Below are positions 35,551-42,657 of a stretch of 64,000 bases of DNA, one piece after another (position 1 is the first letter of the stretch; each line of letters starts with the position of its first letter). The notes under the pieces were generated by a model, which was given only the letters and a program-made list of their open reading frames with translations, was not told where the DNA came from and searched no databases. The stretch lies in assembly GCA_024690965.1 (NCBI GenBank), contig JAILOG010000006.1:31418-95417 (forward strand), given 5' to 3'. This DNA comes from Clostridiales bacterium (GTDB lineage: Bacteria; Bacillota; Clostridia; Oscillospirales; Acutalibacteraceae). Position numbers and translations under genes: made by a program.

Positions 35551-36414
35551 TTAATATATGAGTATCTGCGGTGAACAGGATTTATCAAGCCAAGACAGTA
35601 CTTCTTTTATATGTTCTTCGGACATTGCAACATCTCTTGATGTACATTCTGTTCCGCAGCAAAGAAATACGCCTGCTACGCTTCCCGTATTCTCAATTAC
35701 CGCACCGTAAGTATACGCTTCATCATACATGGAAACAGCTCCCGACCAACTGCCGTCGTTGCCTTCAACGTGGGTATTGTATTTATCGGAGTTTTTATCG
35801 GTTACCCAATAAGTATCTGTCTTTATCTCAAAATAATCAAGTTTTGTATCAACACTTTCGCCAAAGCCGAAAGCTTCACCTATACCAAACAATCCCGAAG
35901 GTGTGTTTTGGCTGTTCTGAGCGGGAGAAGCGGCAACGCCCCAATATCCGATATATCCGTCTGAATAGTTATACTTTTCTTTCCATTCGCCGTTTGATTG
36001 CTTTTCGTAGCAATACACATTTGCGTAAACACTGTTAGTGCTGACAAGAATCAACTGTTTACCCTTTATGTCGCTGTATTTTACTCCTCCGTCTTTAAGC
36101 ATTTGCGTAAGCTGTTCGGGTTGCTGATCATCGGGGATTTGGTTGCCCTGCGTATCGCTTTCCGTATCTACCGTGTCGCTTTCCGTATTGTCAAAATCGG
36201 AGTCGGACAAAGCGTCTGTTTGTGTGTCGCTTTCCGTATCGCTTTGGGTGAAAGTATAGGAAACGACCGAAGCATCCTCGCTGTCTGAATACACAGCAGG
36301 AGTTTTTTGCGGGTCAAGCAGTTTGCCTATGCCCACCGTTGCAAAAAAAGATACAAGAAACACAATGATCATAATATACACAAGAAAATATTTATTTCTT
36401 CTTTTTGCCGCCAT
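35551..36414 (-). CDS. membrane-anchored L,D-transpeptidase-like protein, active site degenerate
   Basis: 287 residues. One N-terminal helix (about 10-33) is followed by a Ser/Asp/Thr-rich linker (about 50-95, with TESDT repeats). The rest resembles the ErfK/YkuD variant of L,D-transpeptidases: QLILVSTNSVYANVYCYEK, then YIGYWGVAA, TPSGLFGIGEAFG and a final VAMSEEHIKEVLSWLD. In active members this end reads roughly FLH followed by GC(I/V)AM. Here the histidine position is Cys (FLCCG) and the catalytic Cys position is Asp (TSRDVAM). So it is probably not a transpeptidase and may instead bind wall or a partner. ATG 36414 follows GAGGTG. It is downstream of a degenerate PP2C gene. Confidence 0.7.
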   Translation of the reverse strand: MAAKRRNKYFLVYIMIIVFLVSFFATVGIGKLLDPQKTPAVYSDSEDASVVSYTFTQSDTESDTQTDALSDSDFDNTESDTVDTESDTQGNQIPDDQQPEQLTQMLKDGGVKYSDIKGKQLILVSTNSVYANVYCYEKQSNGEWKEKYNYSDGYIGYWGVAASPAQNSQNTPSGLFGIGEAFGFGESVDTKLDYFEIKTDTYWVTDKNSDKYNTHVEGNDGSWSGAVSMYDEAYTYGAVIENTGSVAGVFLCCGTECTSRDVAMSEEHIKEVLSWLDKSCSPQILIY

Positions 36415-36429
36415 TTTATTGCACCTCAC

Positions 36430-37395
36430 TTATACTATGAGCACTATAAGCCCTGCTATAACACCGAGCGCAGCGGTTAAAACGCCGATAATGAACCATG
36501 CCGCGTTGCTCAGGCCCAAGTGATAATCGTCATTTTTCCTGTCGTTTGTTTCATCTGTGAGAGACGTGTAAATGTGTTTTGTGTCCTCGTCGCCGCTTAC
36601 AACAAAATTTGTGTATTCGCTCTTTTTCTCCGCGGCGCTTTTACTTGATGATATGTTTTCAATTTTTGCTTTTTGAGAGTCTGCGTCTTTTTTGCCCACG
36701 TTATCGCGTGCAAAAGCCCTTACAACGATCGCTGTCGCATCGTTCACGCAATGGTTTTCATTAGCGCTAAGCACAATAGACTGTGCGGCTGCCTTGCTTG
36801 TAACAGTCTTGCTCATTATGTGGGCTATAACGGCAGATGAAAGCTTTTCCCTTACTCCCTGTGTAGATAATATAAGCGCGTCGCCTTCTATGAACTTAAA
36901 TTCAGGCGTGAAATTTATCTTTGCCTCGTTTTCTTCCTTTTCGTTGTCGTCTTTATCCGTTTTGTCCAACTTGCTTATGTCGGTAAGCGGAATCGCCTTT
37001 TTGTTACGGTAAATATATACGGTACAGTCGCCTCTGTAATATATCTGCGCTATGTCGTCCTTTACCTTAACCATGGCGAAGCCGAAATTTCCGCTGTCTT
37101 TAAGCGTTTCCCTAAGCGACTCCGCACAGGCGTTCACCGCTACTGTTCCGGCATTTATTATGCTGTCTTTAAACTCGTCTATCGCTTTAACTTTTGATTT
37201 GTCGCCTACCGCAAGTCCAGAAAAAACGGCAAAAACTCCCTGCTGTAATGTCGGCGCCGCTTCCAGCTGTGTGTTATCCGCAAGATAAGCCCCCGGCACC
37301 TGAGAATTTATATAAAAGCTGTCTGTAGTTTTTCTGCTTACGGAGCAATGCATACTGCACGCTGTGCTTCGCAGATTGAATCTATTGGCGCTCAT
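36430..37395 (-). CDS. PP2C-fold pseudophosphatase with C-terminal membrane helix
   Basis: 321 residues. The order of PP2C motifs can be followed, but the metal-binding acids are gone. VFAVFSGLAVG replaces the usual DGMGG segment (Asp to Ser). YRGDCTVYIYRNKKAIPLT matches the GDSRAY strand. ALILSTQGVREKLS replaces SDG (Asp to Gln). CVNDATAIVV replaces DN-T (Asp to Asn). A charged linker (about 225-285) leads to one membrane helix near the C-terminus (AAWFIIGVLTAALGVIAGLIV). It is thus a membrane-bound, catalytically dead PP2C homologue, perhaps a sensor or binding partner of a Ser/Thr kinase system. No kinase is visible in the window. Confidence 0.65.
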   Translation of the reverse strand: MSANRFNLRSTACSMHCSVSRKTTDSFYINSQVPGAYLADNTQLEAAPTLQQGVFAVFSGLAVGDKSKVKAIDEFKDSIINAGTVAVNACAESLRETLKDSGNFGFAMVKVKDDIAQIYYRGDCTVYIYRNKKAIPLTDISKLDKTDKDDNEKEENEAKINFTPEFKFIEGDALILSTQGVREKLSSAVIAHIMSKTVTSKAAAQSIVLSANENHCVNDATAIVVRAFARDNVGKKDADSQKAKIENISSSKSAAEKKSEYTNFVVSGDEDTKHIYTSLTDETNDRKNDDYHLGLSNAAWFIIGVLTAALGVIAGLIVLIV

Positions 37396-37467
37396 AGTGA
37401 TTCTACCTCACTTTCATATTCTATCCAATAAATTTTACTACAAATAAATTTACTTGTAAACAATAGT

Positions 37468-37510
37468 TAAAGCATTGTATCCATTATTACAACACGTTTA
37501 CAATGCTTTA
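37468..37510 (-). terminator. terminator of metK
   Basis: Perfect 12-base stem TAAAGCATTGTA/TACAATGCTTTA with a 19-base loop, just past the metK stop. The T-tract after it is short, so termination may be partial. Confidence 0.6.
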
Positions 37511-37518
37511 GATAATTA

Positions 37519-38703
37519 TTACATATTAAGGGCTTTTTTCAGTTGTTCGGCTTTGTCAAGCTTTTCCCACATTACGTCAAGGTCGTCACGTCCGAAATGT
37601 CCGTAAGCCGCCGTGGGCAAATATTTGGTTTCTTTAAGCTTCAGGTTTTCTATAATTGCGGCAGGTCTTAAATCAAAGACCTTGTTCACCGCATAGGCAA
37701 GCTTATCGTCCGATACAACCCCCGTTCCAAATGTGTTAACGGCAATTGAAACAGGCTTCGCTACACCTATTGCGTAAGCGAGCTGAACTTCGCACTTTTC
37801 GGCAAGCTTTGCCCCTACGATATTTTTTGCAATATGCCTTGCCGCGTAAGCTGCGCTACGGTCAACCTTTGTGGGGTCTTTGCCGCTGAATGCGCCGCCG
37901 CCGTGACGGGCATATCCTCCGTATGTGTCTACTATTATTTTTCTGCCGGTAAGTCCGCTGTCACCTACGGGACCGCCTATAACAAAACGTCCTGTGGGGT
38001 TAATAAATATTTTTGTATTCGCATCCATAAATCCTTCGGGAATAACCGCGTCGATAACATATTTTTTAATATCGGCGCGTATTTTCTCAAGGCTTACTTT
38101 TTCGCTGTGCTGAGATGAAATAACAATTGTATCCACACGCACTGGTTTTTCATCGTCATATTCTATTGTGACCTGTGTTTTTCCGTCGGGGCGCAAATAC
38201 GCGAGCGTGCCGTTTTTTCTCACTTCCGTAAGCCTTTTTGAAAGCTTGTGCGCAAGCGATATCGGCATAGGCATAAGCTCAGGCGTCTCGTTGCAGGCAA
38301 AGCCGAACATCAGCCCCTGATCGCCGGCGCCGATGAGATTTTTTTCGTCGCTTTCGCCCTCTTTGTGCTCATACGACTCATTTACACCGAGAGCTATATC
38401 ATCAGACTGCGAGTCGATAGACGTAAGCACGGCGCAGGTGTTGCCGTTAAATCCGCTTTCGGGGTTATCGTAGCCTATCTGCTTTATAACGTCACGGGCA
38501 ATTTGCTGAATGTCAACGTAACAGTCTGTTGTTATTTCTCCCATAACGTGTACCATACCTGTTGTAACGGTAGTCTCGCACGCAACATGAGCGTTTTTGT
38601 CAAGCTCCAATATAGCGTCTAAAACCGCGTCTGAAACGCAGTCGCATATTTTATCGGGATGCCCCTCCGTAACAGACTCCGAAGTAAACAAACGTTTTAT
38701 CAT
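37519..38703 (-). CDS. metK: S-adenosylmethionine synthetase
   Basis: 394 residues. Typical phrases: [22 protein letters not shown] near the start, [12 protein letters not shown], and [22 protein letters not shown] near residue 265. It makes AdoMet from methionine and ATP. The start is ATG 38703: the open frame runs 48 codons further upstream, but that stretch is the riboswitch. Another ATG at 38712 lies too near the GGAGAGG site. Expression is controlled by a SAM-I riboswitch, so its own product switches it off. Confidence 0.97.
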   Translation of the reverse strand: MIKRLFTSESVTEGHPDKICDCVSDAVLDAILELDKNAHVACETTVTTGMVHVMGEITTDCYVDIQQIARDVIKQIGYDNPESGFNGNTCAVLTSIDSQSDDIALGVNESYEHKEGESDEKNLIGAGDQGLMFGFACNETPELMPMPISLAHKLSKRLTEVRKNGTLAYLRPDGKTQVTIEYDDEKPVRVDTIVISSQHSEKVSLEKIRADIKKYVIDAVIPEGFMDANTKIFINPTGRFVIGGPVGDSGLTGRKIIVDTYGGYARHGGGAFSGKDPTKVDRSAAYAARHIAKNIVGAKLAEKCEVQLAYAIGVAKPVSIAVNTFGTGVVSDDKLAYAVNKVFDLRPAAIIENLKLKETKYLPTAAYGHFGRDDLDVMWEKLDKAEQLKKALNM

Positions 38704-38721
38704 TGTAACCATATCCTCTCC

Positions 38722-38757
38722 AAAAAAATTACCCCTCAAGCCGCGAGCTTGAAAGGT
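38722..38757 (-). terminator. expression-platform terminator of the SAM riboswitch
   Basis: Stem ACCTTTCAAGC/GCTTGAGGGGT (11 pairs, two G-U) followed by TAATTTTTTT, between the aptamer and the metK ribosome binding site. It should form when AdoMet holds the aptamer closed. Confidence 0.85.
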
Positions 38758-38766
38758 TCTGAAAAA

Positions 38767-38857
38767 CTCATCTTTCGGTTCACCCGCAGGATTTGGCACC
38801 TTACTTTGCAGGTTGCCGGACTTCACAGGGCCTGTTCCCTCAGTCACTCTTGATAAG
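38767..38857 (-). promoter_or_regulatory. SAM-I riboswitch (S-box) aptamer upstream of metK
   Basis: Read on the minus strand it has the S-box consensus in order: CTTATCAAGAG, GAGGGAACAGGCCCTGTGAA, CCGGCAACCT, AAGGTGCCAAATCC and a closing GATGAG that pairs with CTTATC as helix P1. It senses S-adenosylmethionine. Confidence 0.95.
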
Positions 38858-38878
38858 TCATATTTAATTTACCTGTTA

Positions 38879-38906
38879 ATTATATCACAATGTCGAACAT
38901 TGTCAA
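38879..38906 (-). promoter_or_regulatory. metK promoter
   Basis: TTGACA (38901-38906), a 16-base spacer and TATAAT (38879-38884), about 22 bases before the aptamer. Confidence 0.8.
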
Positions 38907-38924
38907 CTAAAAACAGGTTTTTTC

Positions 38925-38953
38925 TTTACAAAATCAAAAAATTGTCGTATCAT
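38925..38953 (+). promoter_or_regulatory. divergent promoter with no leader space
   Basis: TTTACA (38925-38930), a 17-base spacer and TATCAT (38948-38953). The next gene's ATG is at 38960, right where transcription should start. Its -35 box is only 18 bases from the metK -35 box, back to back. Confidence 0.55.
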
Positions 38954-38959
38954 ATCACT

Positions 38960-39370
38960 ATGAAAATTATAGCTTGTATTGATGACAACAACGGTATGCT
39001 TTTCGGCGGCAGAAGGCAAAGCCGTGACAAATTATTGACTGCCGACATAATAGCAAATTTAGAAGACGGAGAATCACTTTGCGTATTTGGTTACTCCGCG
39101 CGTCTTTTCGCGGATTTTTCAGATAGAATAACTATAATTTCAAGCATAGAAGAAGCCGAAAAAAACTCTGCGGTGTTCATTGAAAAAGATAAGGTTTCAC
39201 TTTTTGAAAAATATGCTGATACAATAATCATTTACAAATGGAACAAGGTCTACCCTGCCGATTTTTGGTTTGACATTGATTTGAATAACGGCGATTGGAC
39301 ACTTGCAGATAGTTTTGAATTTCAAGGCAATTCTCACAAAAAGATAACACGGGAGGTATATACACGTTGA
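38960..39370 (+). CDS. uncharacterised clostridial protein, DHFR-like start
   Basis: 136 residues, soluble. It begins MKIIACIDDNNGMLFGGRRQ, then SRDKLLTADII, a strand SLCVFGYSARLF and a strand IIIYKWNKVYPADFWFDIDL. The opening resembles the first strand and loop of dihydrofolate reductase-like folds, but the substrate residues cannot be matched, so I assign no function. I place the start at ATG 38960, since upstream residues would cross the promoter and show no ribosome binding site. It overlaps the nuclease gene by 4 bases, so the pair is an operon and probably works together. Confidence 0.75.
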   Translation: MKIIACIDDNNGMLFGGRRQSRDKLLTADIIANLEDGESLCVFGYSARLFADFSDRITIISSIEEAEKNSAVFIEKDKVSLFEKYADTIIIYKWNKVYPADFWFDIDLNNGDWTLADSFEFQGNSHKKITREVYTR

Positions 39371-40041
39371 AGAAATATAAACGTTACATATTTCCGCTTA
39401 TTTTAGCGGTTGTAATATTGATTTGCGGTTACTTCTTTTCTGACGATAAATCGTTCCCGCTTGACGATATCCCGCCCTATTCGGGCTCGCCTTATGTTGT
39501 TATAGACGACAACGTTCCCGATTTTGAGCCGTCTGACCTTACGCCAAAATCTTATGAGCAATACGGCAAGCTTGATTCTCTCGGCAGGTGCACATATACG
39601 ATAGCCTGCATAGGCAAAGACATAATGCCCACCGAAAAGCGCGGAAGCATTGGGTCCGTTAAACCCACGGGCTGGCAAAAATCAAAATATGATATTGTTG
39701 ACGGAAAGTATTTATACAACCGCTGTCACCTTATAGCTTATCAGCTCACAGGAGAAAACGCAAACGAACGAAACCTGATAACAGGCACGCGCTATATGAA
39801 TGTTCAAGGTATGCTCCCGTTTGAAGAAATGACAGGCGACTATATCCGCGAAACGGGCAATCACGTTTTATACGAAGTAACGCCAATATTCTCGGGCAGC
39901 AATCTTTTAGCTGACGGCGTACATATGCAGGCACGCTCAATAGAAGATGACGGTGACGGAATATGCTTCAATGTTTTTGTGTATAACGTACAGCCGGGAA
40001 TAGAAATAGACTATGCAACAGGCAGAAATAAGTTAAAGTAA
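39367..40041 (+). CDS. DNA/RNA non-specific endonuclease, membrane-anchored
   Basis: 224 residues. A short basic start and one hydrophobic segment (residues about 8-24) act as signal or anchor, then the nuclease domain follows. The beta-beta-alpha metal motif is present as NRCHLIAYQL (catalytic His, with Asn-Arg-Cys in place of the usual Asp-Arg-Gly) and NERNLITGTRYMN (metal-binding Asn). The family includes EndA-type DNA-entry nucleases and secreted nutritional nucleases. The Asn-Arg-Cys form is common in clostridial members. The start is TTG 39367, about 10 bases after GGGAGG and overlapping the previous gene. Confidence 0.88.
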   Translation: MKKYKRYIFPLILAVVILICGYFFSDDKSFPLDDIPPYSGSPYVVIDDNVPDFEPSDLTPKSYEQYGKLDSLGRCTYTIACIGKDIMPTEKRGSIGSVKPTGWQKSKYDIVDGKYLYNRCHLIAYQLTGENANERNLITGTRYMNVQGMLPFEEMTGDYIRETGNHVLYEVTPIFSGSNLLADGVHMQARSIEDDGDGICFNVFVYNVQPGIEIDYATGRNKLK

Positions 40042-40047
40042 AAGCAC

Positions 40048-40080
40048 GGCGGCTCTTTCAGATTAATTGAAAGAGCCGCC
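40048..40080 (+). terminator. convergent terminator
   Basis: Perfect 13-base stem GGCGGCTCTTTCA/TGAAAGAGCCGCC with a 7-base loop, between the nuclease gene (plus) and the phosphoesterase gene (minus). Confidence 0.85.
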
Positions 40081-40100
40081 TGAATATATTATTCTCGATT

Positions 40101-40970
40101 TTACGGATTAACATTAACCACACATATTTCGGGAGGGTTATTTATTCTCGGTATAAATCCCGATACCCCCAATCCCGTTGTTACAAGCATTGTTGCGGTA
40201 TCGGTTTTATAAAACCCTTTGTCATACCCGCCGAACCACCCTCTGTCGGGAACATAAACTCCTCCCAAAAAGGGTATTCTGACTATTCCGCCGTGGGCGT
40301 GGCCCGCAAGCATAAGGTCTATGTCAAATTCTTTAAGCTGCCAACAGTACGCCTCGGGATAATGGCATATAAGCAAACTGAAAGCGTCTTTTTCCGCTCC
40401 TATAAAATCTTCAAGAAAATACCTTTCCTCATTCTCAAATTTGGGTGCATATTGTTCGTAAAACGGAAAATTCCTTAATCCGCCAATTATTATCTCATCA
40501 CCGTCAACTGAATATTTTATCATTTTGTTATTAAGCACGGTCGCGCCTGCCTGCGTCATTACATACTCAACATCATAATCGGATCTGACCTCCAGCTCAT
40601 GGTTTCCGAATGTGTAATAAACAGGGCAAAGCTCACTGAGCTGTTTTACAAGTTTTTGCGCGACTGACAGATCTTTTTCTTCCTTAAGCACCATATCGCC
40701 TGCAATTATAACAAACTCGGGATCTTGTTCCGCTATTTTTGCTATTAGACGTTCATTGTCTTTACCGAATTGCTTATTATGAAGATCGGCAATCATAACA
40801 AATTTAAAAGACGCGTTTGTTTTATCTGTGGCATAGTCATATTCCGAGACCGTAAGTCGCGCCTGGTCTACCGATATATAAAATCCCAACGTTAAAACAA
40901 ATATTAACAAAAAGAGAAATATTCTCTTTGCGGCGGCTTTTAAAACATAAAAAACATAAACGCTTTTCAT
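40101..40970 (-). CDS. membrane-anchored metallophosphoesterase
   Basis: 289 residues. An N-terminal membrane helix (about 14-31) is followed by a calcineurin-like phosphoesterase domain. The metal motifs are in order: MIADLHNKQFG (D-x-H), IIAGDMVLKE (GD), FGNHELE (GNHE), ICHYPEAY (H) and GHAHGG (GHxH). It belongs to the YkuE/YaeI-like group, which acts on membrane or wall phospho-compounds. The substrate is unknown. It is the last gene of the MarR-ABC operon region, one base after the SDR gene. ATG 40970 has a weak GGGG site. Confidence 0.9.
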   Translation of the reverse strand: MKSVYVFYVLKAAAKRIFLFLLIFVLTLGFYISVDQARLTVSEYDYATDKTNASFKFVMIADLHNKQFGKDNERLIAKIAEQDPEFVIIAGDMVLKEEKDLSVAQKLVKQLSELCPVYYTFGNHELEVRSDYDVEYVMTQAGATVLNNKMIKYSVDGDEIIIGGLRNFPFYEQYAPKFENEERYFLEDFIGAEKDAFSLLICHYPEAYCWQLKEFDIDLMLAGHAHGGIVRIPFLGGVYVPDRGWFGGYDKGFYKTDTATMLVTTGLGVSGFIPRINNPPEICVVNVNP

Positions 40971-40971
40971 A

Positions 40972-41730
40972 TCACATATTAGCCCCGTCTACGGGTATAA
41001 GCGCCGAGGGCATAAAAGACGCCTGCTCGCTTGCCATAAACAGCACCACGTCTGCAATTTCCTTTGGCGTGCCGAATCTGTTTATCGCCTGGTGGTGGCG
41101 CAAAAAGTCTTCGCATCTCGCCGGATCGGTCCTTGTATAATTATTCCAATAGCTGCCTTCAAAAGCCACCGCTCCGGGCATAACACCGCTCATAACAATG
41201 CCGTCTTTTGCGAGACATCTGCCCACAGTGGTAACATACGCGTTCAAAAAGGCTTTTGCGGAGGCATATAACGGGTTACCCCTGAGCATATTGGCGGAAA
41301 TGGATGATATATGTATCACCCTGCCCCACTTTTTTTCTGTCATAGGCGGAATAAGCACGCTGTTCATATCTATCGCCGCAACAGCGTTGAATTTCAGCGC
41401 ATAATTCCAGTCTTCCTGTCCGCCCAAGTGATTTCTGCTTATCAAGGAACCGCCTACATTATGCACAACAACGTCAAATTCACCGTATTTCTCCATAAGC
41501 TCTTTCGCAAAAGCTTTAGTATCGCACTCCATTATATCTTTGATTTCGCAATTAAATGAGTTGCAACCAAGCCCTGCGGCTTCGCTTTTCAATTGTTCGA
41601 GCAATTCGCCCGAGCGTGCCACTGCCGTAACCTTTGATTTCTCCTCTGCAAAGCCAAGCGCTATTGCCTTGCCTATGCCTTTGCTTGCGCCGACAACAAG
41701 AACATTTTTACCCTCTAAATTAAGGTTCAT
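40972..41730 (-). CDS. SDR family oxidoreductase
   Basis: 252 residues. The cofactor loop is GASKGIGKA, then VVHNVGG (in place of NNAG), Ser in HISSISANM and the Tyr/Lys pair in YASAKAFLNAYV. It ends with SALIPVDGANM. The substrate loop is unusually changed after the YASAK (SGVMPGAVAFEG). The typical role is NADP-dependent reduction of a small keto compound. It shares a 4-base overlap with the upstream CBS gene and lies one base before the phosphoesterase gene, so the three are coupled. ATG 41730 follows GGAGACGGTGA. Confidence 0.88.
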   Translation of the reverse strand: MNLNLEGKNVLVVGASKGIGKAIALGFAEEKSKVTAVARSGELLEQLKSEAAGLGCNSFNCEIKDIMECDTKAFAKELMEKYGEFDVVVHNVGGSLISRNHLGGQEDWNYALKFNAVAAIDMNSVLIPPMTEKKWGRVIHISSISANMLRGNPLYASAKAFLNAYVTTVGRCLAKDGIVMSGVMPGAVAFEGSYWNNYTRTDPARCEDFLRHHQAINRFGTPKEIADVVLFMASEQASFMPSALIPVDGANM

Positions 41731-42620
41731 AAGTCACCGTCTCCCGTCTTATTATCTATTATCTCTACCGTTATTTTTGTGATCCTGCGGTCCTCTATTT
41801 CGTCCGCCGTAAGCCTGAGATTATCAAGTATTACCTGCGGATGCTCGTTTTCGGCAGGAAAGCCGCCTAAAGCGTCAAGCATAAGCCCCGCGACAGTATC
41901 GCAGTCGTTATGAGGAATCGTTTCATCTATCAGTTCCTCGAGCTCTTCAATGTCGGTTGCACCGTCAAGAGTAAACACATTATCGGAAATCTTAACTATG
42001 TTTTCCTCTTCCTCGTCATATTCATCCTGTATTTCGCCCACAATTGCTTCTAACATATCTTCCATTGTTATAAGCCCCTCGGTTCCGCCGTATTCATCCA
42101 CAACAACGGCAAGCTGAGTCTTTTTGGAAGTCATCTCGGAAAATAGCTCGCTGCAGACCTTAGAAGAAGGTATAAACAGCACCGAACGCATAATATCGGT
42201 GATTTTGAATTTGTCGGCGTCGTCCCTACCGACATATTTGAGCAAATCTTTTACAAGCACCGCGCCGACAATACTGTCTATATCTTCGTGATAAACGGGA
42301 ATACGCGATCTGCCCGATTCTATTGCCAACGCGACAAGCTCGCCTATGGACTTGTCATCCTCTATGGCTGTCATTTCCGTTCTGTGGGTCATAATATCGC
42401 CCACGTTCATATCCGCAAAGTGTATAACACGCTCTATAAGCTTACGTGTGTTGTCGTCGATAGCTCCAGTAAGGCGCGCGTCATCGGCTATTTCCAAGAT
42501 TTCCTCTTCCGTAACTTCTTTTTGTTTAATTCCGAAAATTTTAGATAATACCGATTGCTTCTTTTCCTGTTCTTTTGTTTTTTTGATAAGCGTAGATCGT
42601 CCGCTTAAGTCGTCAGACAT
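41727..42620 (-). CDS. CBS-domain CorC/HlyC-type protein lacking the membrane domain
   Basis: 297 residues. After a charged start come two CBS domains (about residues 75-205: GDIMTHRTEMTAIEDD and ITDIMRSVLFIPSSK), then a CorC_HlyC domain (about 215-290: FTLDGATDIEELEELI, TVAGLMLDALGGFP). The usual N-terminal DUF21 membrane region of the family is absent, so this is the short soluble version. Such proteins are linked to cation efflux or magnesium homeostasis. ATG 42620 follows GGAGGAAC. It is a member of the minus-strand operon. Confidence 0.9.
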   Translation of the reverse strand: MSDDLSGRSTLIKKTKEQEKKQSVLSKIFGIKQKEVTEEEILEIADDARLTGAIDDNTRKLIERVIHFADMNVGDIMTHRTEMTAIEDDKSIGELVALAIESGRSRIPVYHEDIDSIVGAVLVKDLLKYVGRDDADKFKITDIMRSVLFIPSSKVCSELFSEMTSKKTQLAVVVDEYGGTEGLITMEDMLEAIVGEIQDEYDEEEENIVKISDNVFTLDGATDIEELEELIDETIPHNDCDTVAGLMLDALGGFPAENEHPQVILDNLRLTADEIEDRRITKITVEIIDNKTGDGDL

Positions 42621-42657
42621 TTTTGTCGTTCCTCCAATAATAGTATTTTAATAAAAA

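Noticed and set aside
38704..38847. A 48-codon N-terminal extension of metK.
   Set aside because: The stretch is the SAM-I riboswitch and its terminator. The protein family starts at [11 protein letters not shown], and the ribosome binding site is directly before it.
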